Assembly: GCF_030272615.1 (NCBI RefSeq)
Contig: NC_081413.1
Location: forward strand, 450,164,538-450,228,537
Length of the DNA stretch: 64,000 nt
Source: Cryptomeria japonica
Taxonomy: Eukaryota > Streptophyta > Pinopsida > Cupressales > Cupressaceae
Reading direction: 5' to 3'
The notes under the pieces were generated by a model. It was not told the origin of the DNA and did not search any database. It saw only the letters and a program-made list of their open reading frames with translations. How positions within the stretch are numbered: the first letter of the stretch is position 1; every line of letters starts with the position of its first letter. This document shows, piece by piece, positions 46,506 to 57,900 of the stretch. The translations under genes and the position numbers were made by a program.

Positions 46506-48130
46506 ATGGTCACAACTCGATCTCAAAAGAAGGAGATATTAGTATCCTATATCAAGATCCTACACAATATCCCACACAAGGTGAAAATTCACAACTAGAC
46601 ATTCATGATCCATAATCACAAGTGGACCCTAATATGGTTGATCAAGATGACCTCCCCCCGAAAATGCAAACATTCCTAGAGGATTCCTACAATCAAGAAA
46701 TGATGGAGAAATTAATTCGACATAATCCTAGTGGTATTTTGAGGACCCTTATTGAAAATGGAGCTTGCCTTCCCCATGATTTCAATAGACCCATTCTTGA
46801 TCAACAACCACAGGGAGAATTTTCTCCAAGTCACATCAGTGCCCCTATCCTTCATCCTCAATCCATAGCACCTGTAGTATCCATCCCCATGATTTTTTGT
46901 CTAGCCTTATTCTTCTTTTCTAGCATCTATGTTGTTATCTAACCCAATCAAATCTATTCTTTAACATGCTTCTATCCCATCTTCCTCCACCTACCCAAAT
47001 GTCTCTATTCCTCAATCTTCTATTCCCCTCAACAATACTGCTAACTTCATCAATGCTTCTCTTTCTCACACCACAACAACCTGCGGGTCACGTCCAATCA
47101 TCACCTCTCAAGTCCACTTCGCATCATTCATTCCATCTCAAATCCATGTTTCTTCATCTTACCAATATATTAATGGTGGTGGTATATGATCCACGACTCA
47201 CCAGATGCCCAAGGAAAACATGATCCATCATGTCCAAGATCCACAACATGATTTAATCAAGGAAATTCAAGACATGAAGGAAGGGACTAACAAAAGAAAA
47301 CCTTATTCATTTGAGGAATTTTGTCCCTATCCTTATGACCCATCACTGTCAAGCATGCCTTACCAGCCAAGGTTTGAGATGCCCATGTTCATGAAATATG
47401 AAGGCAAGGGTGACCCCCGAGACCACGTTCGTGAGTTTCACATCTTATGTCAAGAGGTCTCCTATAGTGATTTGTACCTTCATAGAATTTTCCCTAAAAG
47501 TATTATAGGAGACACCCTTACGTGGTTCTCATCTCTACCTCAAGGTTCTATTACTTCCTTATCGGACTTAGAAGAAAATTTTGTGGCCCACTATGCTTAC
47601 AATATCATCAATGATGTTTCCATGATGGACCCATGTAACCCAAAATAGAGGCCTGGACAAACCTTTTCCAACTTCTTCCAAAGGTGGCAACATTTATCAA
47701 AAATTTCCAGTGGGATATGCTAGAGGCACACCAAATTGAATTATTTCAAAAGAATTTGGTACCCAAACTATCAAAACCCTTAACAGCTCAGTGTATAAAA
47801 TCTTTCCAAAAGTTGATTGACAAGGGTTTAGCCCTTGAACGTGTCTTGTTAGAGGAAGGCACTGTAAAACATTATCAGAAATTAAATCAGAACACTTCCT
47901 CTTATAACAATGATAAACCAAAATTTTGGTCCAAAAAACAAGAACATAGTCAACGATGGTGTCACTGATGCAAAGCGGGTTCAAACTATGGCTGCTCCTC
48001 CTAAAACCACTAGAAATCAATTCAACAATCAACAAACACAATCAAAGTCAATCTCAAAGACCCCCCAACAACATCTCAATCTAGGGGTGACCACCCTTAT
48101 CTAAATAATCAAACTCCAAGGGAATATACT
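46506..48130 (+). pseudogene. E5 gypsy gag, first copy
   Basis: ATG at 46506 opens MVTTRSQKKE, a typical plant gypsy gag start. After a frame change the N-terminal part continues at 46622-46942. The conserved gag domain lies at 47205-47648 with MKYEGKGDPRDHVREFHILC (about 47391-47450), then GDTLTWFSSLPQGSI and DLEENFVAHY. An in-frame TAG at 47646-47648 and a 1-bp loss near 47690 (compared with the second copy) break it. The part from 47500 to 48130 is duplicated at 53262-53893 around E7. Gag would build the particle. Confidence 0.8.
47500..48130 (+). repeat. Direct duplication of E5 gag segment, left copy
   Basis: It matches 53262-53893 almost throughout, with about 20 substitutions and one 1-bp indel by eye. 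It runs from GTATTATAGGAGACACC to GGGAATATACT. Both copies share the TAG in CCCAAAATAGAGG, so the duplication followed gag inactivation. Confidence 0.85.
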
Positions 48131-48483
48131 GGTGCTACGACTGGAGGTGGTGCTGGTAGGTGAATGGACTCGGACTCATGCCCAGCCTAACTCTCTACGG
48201 GATTAGGAGGTGGACTCCTACTCCGTTCCTATTCTACTGTTCTACGACTTCTTAAGTTTTGGTTCTCAACATTATGATCGACTACTGGAAGCCTATCCTG
48301 AACTATGCAAATCAGGTTTTGTAGAGCTACCAAGATGTCTCGGTTCGGGTCAACTGATCGTTCAAGAGGGGCTTCTGGGTTCACTTCCGGAACTGATTCC
48401 TCCCTAATGACCTCTTCGCGTGCCATGCGTTCACGCCTAGGGCCTCTACCACATTTGCGAGTTGATCGCGTAGTTGGAGGCAT
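48131..48483 (-). pseudogene. E7 gypsy gag, N-terminal fragment
   Basis: The likely start is Met at 48481-48483, opening MPPTTRSTRKCGRGP and a basic then acidic N-terminus, as in many plant gypsy gag proteins. An upstream in-frame Met at 48559-48561 adds 26 hydrophobic residues that do not resemble gag, so it is not preferred. The frame closes at 48229-48231 and the remaining 98 bp to the junction contain stops. The gag domain, knuckle and pol are missing because the element is cut at 48131. Confidence 0.65.
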
Positions 48484-48640
48484 CCTTTTTAAGAAAATAA
48501 AATAAAGTGAAATAAATAAATATTTTAGGAGAAATATTTTAGCTAATTTAAAAATAAACATAATAAAAATAAATATAATTTAATTAATTAAATAATTATA
48601 GCGAAACGTAATGGAGTAAGGTTCCTAGTGTTGGCAACCT

Positions 48641-48653
48641 GGCTCTGATACCA
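48641..48653 (-). promoter_or_regulatory. E7 primer-binding site
   Basis: TGGTATCAGAGCC on the minus strand, three bases inside the LTR. This is the classic tRNA-Met site. Confidence 0.85.
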
Positions 48654-49401
48654 AAATGTCATGCCCAAACTTTTGGGCACAAACGGAATAATAATTTTTT
48701 TTTAAATACTTAACTTAGAACGACTAACTTAATTAAAATAATGCAAACTAGTTTGGACTTAACTATGTTTTAAATAAATCAAGCAACTAAATTAATAAAG
48801 CAATAAATAATCTAAGTTATAGGCGAGCTAATATTTCCCCAAAATAGATATCACTAATCTTCCATTAATAAATAATTAAACTCTCTTAGCAATTAATCTC
48901 AAACTTAATATATGATCTTTAAATTAATTGATCAATAGTCTCTTATAGATCTTTAAATACTGAGGGTCTAAAATTAATTTACCCTAACTCTTTGGTTTAT
49001 AAATCTATTAAGTAAAATATCAATTAATTAAAAAGGTTGTCTAATAAATTTTAGAATAAAGGGGCCAACATGACATACATGGGTCATTTTAATCCTCTAA
49101 GATTTATCCCCCCCAAGAGTTTCAAATTCTTCTTATTAAAATGCTTCTACATTCATTTAATAATTTTAAAGTGCATTAATTAATCTACAAATAACCATTT
49201 GGATTCTTTATAAATGTAGAATTTAATTACATGCATATATATATATATATATATATATTTCAAGAAGAAAAGGGGGAGGGTTTTCTTTTCTTTTTTTTTT
49301 TGTATAATTTACTCCTCTTTTTAAAATCCTAGAAGTCACATGTTAACCCTAACCTTTTCTTATACACTCTCACACATATCTTATTTTGAAATCTAAGTGT
49401 G

Positions 49402-49514
49402 TTTGCCCTAACCCGAAACTAGGGTTAGGGCTTGTGTGTTATAACATACACATATCTCTTTTTTTTTTTTAACTATTAGCATTTTGCCCTAACCCGAAAA
49501 TTTGGGGTAGGGCT

Positions 49515-49518
<4 letters not shown>
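49402..49518. repeat. Pair of palindromic CCCTAACCC motifs
   Basis: GCCCTAACCCGAAACTAGGG runs into TTAGGGC at about 49405-49431, and a diverged copy begins about 80 bp later (GCCCTAACCCGAAAATTTGG, then GGTAGGGC). Each folds back on itself. They resemble telomere words but are not a telomere array. Confidence 0.65.

Positions 49519-49519
<1 letters not shown>

Positions 49520-49564
<45 letters not shown>
49520..49564. repeat. TG dinucleotide microsatellite
   Basis: About 22 uninterrupted TG units inside the E7 LTR. Confidence 0.95.
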
Positions 49565-49569
<5 letters not shown>

Positions 49570-49640
49570 AGGCCGAAGGATTGGGCGGCGGCAAAGAGAG
49601 AGTATAGAGTGGGGAGCGTCGGGCGGAGGTAACCCGGGTG

Positions 49641-49854
49641 CCACTATGTTTCCCCACAGTGACGGTCGAGCGCCGCCCACTGTGGGTAAACATAGTGGTG
49701 GTCGGGCGCCTTTCCACTGTGGTTACCCACAGTGGGAGGCCCTGTGCCACCACTGTGGTTACCCACAGTCATGGTCTCCATGCCGTCCACTGTGGGAAAC
49801 CACAATGGTGGCCTGAGCCATGCCGGCCACTGTGTCTTTACACAAGGGTTCGGC
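49641..49854. repeat. GC-rich palindromic tandem array
   Basis: Five to six units of about 36-40 bp. Each carries CACTGTGG, a short loop and CC(C/A)ACAGTG, so each unit can form a hairpin. Later units start near 49678, 49715, 49751, 49788 and 49828. The array is far more GC-rich than its surroundings. Confidence 0.8.
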
Positions 49855-49935
49855 TCTTCAAAAAAATAACCGATTTTTTTTTTTCTTGCAAAAGTTTAAA
49901 AAGTTTTCTTTTTTTTAAAATGTATTTATCATTTT

Positions 49936-49978
49936 TATATGTATATATATATATTTATATATATTTATATATGTATGT

Positions 49979-50031
<53 letters not shown>

Positions 50032-50084
50032 AATATATATGTATATATAAATATATATATAGATATATATATATATATCTATTT
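49936..50084. repeat. AT-rich microsatellite block
   Basis: Long runs of TATATA with scattered AAATATAT and GTATGTAT interruptions. Shorter AT runs lie at 49231-49258, 50141-50158, 50243-50273 and 50358-50377. Confidence 0.9.
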
Positions 50085-50158
50085 TATTTTGTTTAAGAGA
50101 TGTATAAGTTTCTAGGGTTAATATATTTTAATGTGCAAACATATATATATATATATAT

Positions 50159-50238
50159 AATTTAAGGTCTGTTTATTGACAAACTAGAAATGTATATTAT
50201 AACTATTTTATGTTGCAAATCATTTGTTAGTTTTCTGC

Positions 50239-50278
<40 letters not shown>

Positions 50279-50465
50279 AAGGTCTGTTTATTGACAAACT
50301 AGAAATGTATATTATAACTATTTTATGTTGCAAATCATTTGTTAGTTTTCTGCATATTATATATATATATATATAAATATAATATGCAGAAAACTAACAA
50401 ATGATTTGCAACATAAAATAGTTATAATATACATTTCTAGTTTGTCAATAAACAGACCTTAAATT
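50159..50465. repeat. Direct and perfect inverted 87-bp repeat cluster
   Basis: A unit from AATTTAAGGTCTG to CTGCATATTAT occurs directly at 50159-50245 and 50274-50360, and as an exact reverse complement at 50378-50464 or so. The second and third copies face each other across about 17 bp of AT sequence and can form a perfect hairpin. Confidence 0.9.
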
Positions 50466-53261
50466 TTGCCCTTATCTTTTTATTTACAAAACTCAAACTA
50501 ATTATTTCCTTAGCATATTAGACCTAGTTTAGAGGAAAGAGGATGACTATAGTGTTTCTTTGCTTAGAGCATTATGTAACTAATAATGCATTCTAACAGC
50601 AATCTTAAAATATAATCCCTTTTGGTAACAAAATAAAACTAAAACTAAATGCTAATCTTTTTCCTTTGATAAAATAAGCTACTAAAATAAGATTTATTTT
50701 CTGCAATAATAAAAGGACAAATAACAGATTTATTTTATTTGCAGTAGCACAAATAAACAACAGATTTAATTTATTTTCAGTAGCATAAATAAACATAAAT
50801 AAACATACAATAACAGATTTAATTTATTTGCATTTAATTCAAAAGGCCTATATGCTTGCTTTTCTCATTTTCCATAAGATTGCCTACATGAGGAATAAAT
50901 GAACTTATATTTTTCTATATGACAAGATTACTACAAATGTTATTTTGGTGACTATTAGGAACTTGATAAAAGTAGTACACATTTTATTTTGCAAAGGCAC
51001 ATCAATAGGACAAGGATTTCTTTATAGCATATTTATGGTACAATGTAGATAAAAAATACAAATGGGGTTAAAACCCTACTAGTTTCGTCATTCCAATGAG
51101 AGGGAACTTAAATAAAAATACATATTTTACTTTGCTTTTGGAAAGATAAATGCAACATTGACTCCTCTTTTCTTTTTGCTACAATTAAATACAATCTTTT
51201 TGAACTATTTTTGCAACTTAGAACAACTAATAATCCCTTTATCCTTTCTTTTCCATCCCAAGCAACCTGCAATAAAAATACAACTTGACCATGGAGAGCT
51301 CACCTCCCAGCCTAGGTCTACTAGAAGCCACCCCCGAGCTTGGAGAACCAAGTACTAGACGGGTCACAAACAAACAAACAACACAACAACAAAAGCAAAC
51401 ACTCAACATGCATATTCCCATCCCAAGCTACACTCTCACCACAACTTGTGATGATCTTTCCATGGGTGGAAGTGGACTAAGTACCATTGGGGAGATTGCA
51501 AGCATAATACAACTCAAGCCACCTCATGGCAATACAAAATACAACAAGAATTTCATCTCCACACCTTATGCCCCCCAAAGGCATAAAAGCCATATTTTCT
51601 CCCCTTATGACCCCCAAATGCATACACAAGGCTATGCAGCAAGGGTCACAAAGGACACCCTTGAGAATCACTCTCCATAAGGAGAGCCTCTCACCCAAGG
51701 CTATCATACTTCTTCCACCCCAAGACCATCCTACCCTCCCAAGAGTAGGAGGTCTTGGACACTCCCAAAACAAGAACACATAAACAAAGAACATGGAAAT
51801 GAAAACTTACATTTTTCTCCTACAACCAATTCACATATACACATCTCTTCATACAAGCATTTCTTTCTTTCAAAAACAACATAAACAACATAAACAAAAG
51901 GAAGTAAAACCAACCTTAATCTGCCAATAGGTATGTTAGACTTAGTTGGGGATGAGCTGCCCAAATCCACACAAACTTTCCACCAACACCTTCACCAAAA
52001 TTCTATCCTACAACTAAATTTCAAAAATTGCATAATCTCCAACAATGGAGAGTGGGTGATTACTCACTAAGTACCTAATCCTTGCCTAAGAAGGCCTCTC
52101 ACACACTTCCCAACCCCTTGGGTGAGGTGAGAGTCCCCATTGGTTGCTCTTCCCAACCTCTTACACATTACTAAAACTAGAAAGGGAAAAGGTGAGTGAG
52201 GATGGGGAAGAGAGTTTGACATCAAAAGGGAAGTTGTCTATCCTAGGAGTAACCTTCTAAGTTGAATTTTCGCTCACCTTGGGAAAACCACTTTTTGAGG
52301 TGACTAAACAGTCACATGAGAGTAGTCACATGTTTCAAAATACCCCTAACCCATAGGTATACCCTTTGGACCTTTGGAAAAGCCCTAAAACTGACCCTAG
52401 GAGTCCATTTGACCCCTTAGAAACCCAACTGAAGTTAACCTACGGGTCAAACCTGAGTTGACCACTCCCAAGACTCCCTACCCAAGGCAAATTTGGGACC
52501 ACACTCTTTTGTTTGAATGGCTTTGGTAGAAACAAAACTCCCTCCAAGAGACAAGTCAAAATCAATGACACTAATCAGCACATGTGTCAAGTGACACAAT
52601 AAAATACAATATAAAAATCACACATGGAATTTGTCTCTTTTAGGTTTACACAATTAAATAAAATCAAATCAACACACATGCATAATTTACTTTCACAAAT
52701 AAAATACATTACAAACGGGGTGTTGTCTCTCCAAATAGACAACCCCTGGCTTAACAAACGTACATTAGTCTAGGTTTGGTTCTCCATATTTATTCCATGG
52801 TCACATGGATAATTTTCCTGTGCATCTCAATTAACACATTAGTAATTCCAAGTAATCACAATTATACATAATTAAATACATAGATTTCATTGCACATCAA
52901 ACACTCATACATTTGACAATAATAATTCAATATCTCATTCATTCAAATTCGATTCCACATAAGCAATTATCATAATTCTCAAAATTGAACCATTCATAAA
53001 ATAAGCATCATTTTTCTATCATCAAAATGAAGTCCTGCAATTCCAATAATGACATTCACCATTTCAAAGTAATTCTGTTCTAGTAATATATAAAGTTTCA
53101 TAATCAAAATGCATAAAATGAAGCATCAATATACGTCAATGTGATCCAAATCATGGAGTCATATAGGTTCTAAATCCATAAAGCATAAAATAAAGCATCC
53201 ATAATAGTCTCAATATGCAAATAACTAAAAATGTCAAGCTGAGTCGGGGTAGGGCCTCACA

Positions 53262-54010
53262 GTATTATAGGAGACACCCTTACGTGATTCTCATCTCTAC
53301 CTCAAGGCTTTATTACTTCCTTCCCAGACTTAGCAGAAAAGTTTGTGGCCCACTATGCTTACAATATCGTCAATGATGTTTCCATGATGGACCCATGTAA
53401 CCCAAAATAGAGGCCTGGACAAACCTTTTCCAACTTCTTCCAAAGGTGGCAACATCTTATCAAAAATTTCCAGTGGGATATGCTAGAGGCACACCAAATT
53501 GAATTATTTCAAAAGAATTTGGTACCCAAACTATCAAAACCCTTAACAGCTCAGTGTATAAAATATTTCCAAAAGTTGACTGACAAGGGTTTAGCCCTTG
53601 AACGTGTCTTGTTAGAGGAAGGCACTCTAAAACATTATCAAAAATTAAATCAGAACACTTCCTCTTATAACAATGATAAACCAAAATTTTGGTCCAAAAA
53701 ACAAGAACGTAGTCAACGATGGTGTCACTGATGCAAAGCGGGTTCAAACTATGGCTGCTCCTCCTAAAACCACTAGAAATCAATTCAACAATCAACAAAC
53801 ACAATCAAATTCAATCTCAAAGACCCCCCAACAACATCTCAATCTAGGGGTGACCACCCTTATCTAAATAATCAGACTCCAAGGGAATATACTCCTCTTC
53901 TTGATCCCATTGAGGTTGTGCTCCAAAAACTTGTCGAAGTTGGTGCAGTTATTTTCCCGATAACCTGTCGTTTGATCCTAATCAACCCAAACCTAGGTTT
54001 TATAATGAGA
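53262..54010 (+). pseudogene. E5 gypsy gag, second copy and continuation
   Basis: 53262-53893 repeats 47500-48130, then the frame continues 117 bp further to the E6 junction (about 53894-54010). It reads on through FDPNQPKPRFYN, a typical gag C-terminal region. The 1-bp loss near 47690 in the first copy is absent here (CAACATCTTATC is kept), so this copy is closer to the original, but it carries the same TAG (53408-53410). No clear zinc knuckle is seen before the break. Confidence 0.75.
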
Positions 54011-54829
54011 ATTTTGATAAGGTCATGTTGCATAAGCAATTAGGCATTCAAGCACTCTTTTCCAGCATTAAGCATTCTCAAGTCTCCCTTCAAGCCTAGG
54101 TTTTGCATTCAAGTCAAGGATTCAACCATTGAAGAGGAGATTGATTTCAACATTGAATCTGACACAAGTATTTCTATCAACATTTCTACTACAACCTCCC
54201 TTGAGGTGATTTATAATTCATTCTTTCATTTACATCTACTTGCAAGTACTTTCTTTCATTACTTGGTTATTCCTAAATTGGGGTTTGACCTAAAGGCAAA
54301 CTCCCAATCGCAACACATTTCCCTCTCTTTTCTATGTGTAAGTTGTAGGTGCCCAGCTGTACTTTTGGATTCAGGCTTCATTTGTAGAGGCAGAAAAACC
54401 CTTTTTGTTTCACAAAATGTTTTGGAGGACCATGTACATTCCTGCAACAGTCCGGACAACTTTTCGTCAAATTTGTAGGGCGACTTCATCCTAACATTTT
54501 ATTGCCAAATCCAGGTGCACAACTTCATCCCATATTTAGATCTCAAGTTATAATCGATTCTTTGTCACTTTTGCACTACATAATTCAATCAATTTCCATT
54601 TCAAATCAAACAAAAGGAAATAAGGGGATCATCATAACATCCTTAATTCATTCAGAATTCAATCTATCATCTTTGTGTGGATATTGGATCTAGTGAATGA
54701 CCTCTTATCTCCCTAATGTAATGGTGAAAAGTGCTTGAAGGATAATCAATAGTGAAACTCTCATCTCTCTTTGAGGGAAAGGGTTAGTTTTCCTCTTGAT
54801 CTATCACTCATCATTTTCCCACCATCACA
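54011..54829 (+). repeat. E6 left LTR, missing its 5' third
   Basis: Matches 60571-61397 from AATTTTGATAAGGTCATG to CCACCATCACA. The part corresponding to 60154-60570, which includes the GC-rich repeats and the TATA-like site, is missing. Confidence 0.88.
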
Positions 54830-54848
54830 TTTTGGTGAACCCGATGTT
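54830..54848 (+). promoter_or_regulatory. E6 primer-binding site candidate
   Basis: TTTTGGTGAACCCGATG directly follows the LTR end, where a primer site is expected. The matching tRNA is not assigned. Confidence 0.55.
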
Positions 54849-55956
54849 TTGCATGCTATCCTTTGAACAATATTGCATATTTTTCATTTACAAGTTTCAA
54901 TTTTTTGCAAACTTAGTAGTTAATTCATTAAAAACCCTAGTTTTTAAATTTAAAATTGAACTTGTAATTTGTAAAAATTGCTTGTGTTTGTCTTAGATCT
55001 GAAAATTGTTGTGTTTGTCAAATTCAATTTCCTCATTGTCTTGTTCAATTTGCAATTAAAATTTACAAAATTAAGAGGTTACTTATTAAAACCCTAATTT
55101 TCAAAAATCATATTGAACTTGTGCAAAAATTGGATTTCAACTTAATTTTCAGATTTTTGATTATTCTTAGATTTGTCTTCAATCCCACAATTCAAATTTC
55201 CAATTTCCCCCCTTTTCCCCAAAATTTAAATTTTAAAATTAAGTGGTTAGGTCATCAAACCCTAATTTTTAAAATTAACTAGATTTTGTGTGAGTTTCAA
55301 TTCAATTTCACTTACATTCATATTTCTACACATTTTCCAAGGTGTCTCTATAATGGTTTCACCTTTTTCAAAAATTACACTCCAATTCCTGTTTTCTACA
55401 GAACCCGAATAAGGGTCCTATTTTCATCTTTGTGCCTTCATTTCACCCATCTAGAGACCGTAAAATTTGCCATTTTTTTGGGATTAGCTTTAAAATCATC
55501 ATAATATCCATCCCTAAAAATATTTCAAAAAAAGTTGGTCGGACCATGTGCGTTCCCACCATGGTCCTCAGCCTTTTTTCCAAAAATTCAGGAGATTGTT
55601 ATGACTGTATTTAATAGCTTAAATCCAGAAGATTAGCTAATTTTATCGATTTTTGAACCCTCTAGAATCAGAAACACCTTCAAAATTCAACATTTGAACT
55701 TTCAATTTTTAAAAAAAAATTAAGAGGTTAATTATTGTCTGCCCTGGTTTTAAAAATTCTAATTTTAAAATTAAGTGGTATTCCCTTGGCCCTAGTTTTA
55801 AAAATTCCAATTTTCTTTCATTTTTAGAAATTTTGTCATTCCCTTCCTCCAACAAAGTTCAAATTGTGTAATCATTATTTTCTTCAAATTTTGCATTACT
55901 CAATTTTTTGCAAGCTTTGTCCTACAAATTCAAAATTCAATTTTTCTCTCTAGTGC
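54849..55956 (+). other. E6 leader with recurring AT-rich motif
   Basis: Non-coding leader. The phrase (A)AAATTAAG(A/T)GGTTA followed by CCCTA(A/G)TTTT.AAAATT recurs near 54930, 55065, 55235, 55715 and 55765, in degenerate form. No gene is seen. Confidence 0.55.
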
Positions 55957-57900
55957 ATGAGTTTTACCACTATTAGTCCTACCTATTCTATCCCTGTTAG
56001 ATAAAGCATTAGAATTAAGGCTTCCCAAGGTTTAATTATTGAGGATATGGAGCCTAATTTGGGTGACTTCTTTAATGAGGATCATGCTAATTCTTCCCAT
56101 CCTAATCATGTGCGCATTGATGGATCTCATGATGAAGAAGAGGCTTTAACTAGGGTTTCTTTAGATCAAATTTCCACATTGGACAATCAATTTGATAGCT
56201 TTCAACAATGGATGTCCCAATAATACCCTAACAGTGAAGCTCTTTCATTAATTGAAGGTCTTAAGTGCATGCTTCAAGTGATAAGAATGGAATTGATATA
56301 TTGTGTGGCATTGCACATATTGTTGATTCTTATGTCATGCCTATCAAGAGTTGTGTCGAAACCCTAGGTTACTCACAACTTCCAATTCCTCTATTCCTTT
56401 GACCAATCCTATGACTGGTATTCCTACTTTTACATCTAACATCATGGCTACTTCAACTCAAAATGTCATTCCTACAACCATAGGTTATGGGGTAAATCCC
56501 TCTTCTTTAATTAATCCTCCATTATTACCTATATCTTCTGTAAGTGTTCCTATTATTTCTCAACCAATCAATGTGACACAAGGGGGCAATTCCTTCAACA
56601 ACTTTATTCTTCCTTTAAGTGTCCCTTTTCCTACCCAATCATCACCAATGCCTACTTATCATAATGTCCCACCACCTTATTCTCAATCCATGCCTTCTTT
56701 CAACAACATCACACCACCTTCTCAATCACCTATATATAACGTCAATTATTCCACTGAAATGACAATCAACAATCTTGCTCAAACTGTGTCTTCCTCACAA
56801 CAACAAATTTCTTCCATGAGTCAATCCAAGTTTAGTGTGCCCACCTTTGATGTTGTGAGCCCACTTTCTCTTGATATTGTTAAATACATGACACCTAAAC
56901 ATGTGAAGATCCCTCAATTGGAACTCTATAATGGAAAAGGTGATCCTCTTACGCATGTCGAAACATTTCAAACCTTGTGTACTAATTTTTCTTATGATCA
57001 ATGATTGCTTTCAAAACTATTTACAAGAACATTAAGAGATAAGGCTTTACAATGGTATTTCTCTTTTCCTTCTTATTCTATCACTTCCTTTCAACAATTG
57101 GCAAATGTTTTCATCCAACAATTTCAAAACAACATTGATCCTAAAATCACTTTGACTGATTTAATGCATTGTAAACAAGGTGTTAAAGAGAAAGTGATTG
57201 ATTTCATTGGTAGATATAAGCATTTGTGTGCTCAAATTTCTTTTCATGTACCTAATAATGATATTCAAATCATTTTTATTTCTAATTTACAAAAAGATAT
57301 TAGGGAAAAACTTCTTTTGTCTGAGTTTACTTCCTTTATGCAGTTGTGCACAACACTCCACAATTATCAACTGGCTATGAGTCAAATGGAGCAATCCACT
57401 CGTATGGTTCCAAGTGATAAGGGGGAGAGTGTTCAACAACCATTTGCGAAGTTCAAACCAACAAAAAGATTCATCAAGTTCAATGATCCAATCAACAACA
57501 AACATGTGAATTCTACAACAGGTGTGCCTCCTATTTCTAAATTTTTCCAAAGAGAAAGATAGCTTACTCCTTTGAATGAATCTTTGCATAATATTATGTC
57601 TCAGTTATTGCATAGAATTGTTATCAAACTTCCTCCTATAAAACAAATTGATCCTTCCAAACTTGCATCTCATCATTTTGATAACAATTCCTTTTGTCAA
57701 TTTCATCGTCAACCTGGTCATGATACTGAGAAATGTTTTGCATTGAAACATAAGGTTCAAGACTTGATTGATAATAATACTATATCTATGGCAAGTGTGA
57801 ATGATAAAGGGAATAAATCAGTTTCTCCTCTTAATAAAAATCTTAAGATTTTCACTGATCCCTTGCCATCTCATACCTCTAATGTTATTGAGATTGCGCC
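55957..57900 (+). pseudogene. E6 gypsy gag
   Basis: The probable start is ATG 55957 (MSFTTISPTYSIPVR), with a later in-frame ATG at 56047. Stops (TAA after PVR and after WMSQ) and a frame change precede a Ser/Pro/Asn-rich stretch (56351-56850). The gag domain follows: IPQLELYNGKGDPLTHVETF, then after TGA 57002 LFTRTLRDKALQWYFSFPS and FQQLANVFIQQF, ending near 57330. After TAG 57560 the frame continues with the knuckle-like CQFHRQPGHDTEKC (57695-57736), the CxxH form typical of TAT-type gag. The TGA and TAG are one C-to-T step from CGA and CAG. Confidence 0.82.

Larger units (their letters stand above)
48131..53261 (-). mobile_element. E7: fragment of a long-LTR gypsy element (5' LTR plus gag start)
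   Basis: A minus-strand element fragment with one complete LTR (48657-53261), a primer site (48641-48653), a short leader and the first codons of gag, then an abrupt end at 48131. No 3' LTR or pol is present. It sits between two copies of a 631-bp stretch of E5 gag, not between ordinary 5-bp target duplications. The gag start and Met-type primer site suggest a chromovirus-like gypsy family, but there is too little coding sequence to be sure. Confidence 0.75.
48657..53261 (-). repeat. E7 5' LTR (4.6 kb)
   Basis: On the element strand it starts TGTGAGGCCCTACCCC (at 53261) and ends GGGCATGACA (at 48657). Its length, 4605 bp, is unusual. It contains an AT microsatellite cluster, a TG run, a GC-rich palindromic array and an 87-bp inverted repeat, all listed separately. 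Open stretches within it (for example 51285-51680) show no domain and are treated as chance. Confidence 0.75.

Noticed and set aside
49402-49518. Telomere-like CCCTAACCC words
   Set aside because: Only two palindromic occurrences, no array, so not an interstitial telomere tract.
49469-49753. Open stretches through the TG run with His-Thr or Cys-Val repeats
   Set aside because: They are translations of the TG microsatellite, not genes.
49638-50096. 152-codon open stretch ending in Tyr-Ile repeats
   Set aside because: It runs through the palindromic array and the AT microsatellite; no protein-like composition.
51285-51680. 131-codon open stretch inside the E7 LTR (and its opposite-strand partner)
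   Set aside because: It lies within an LTR on the antisense side, with no recognisable domain and no second copy to test conservation.
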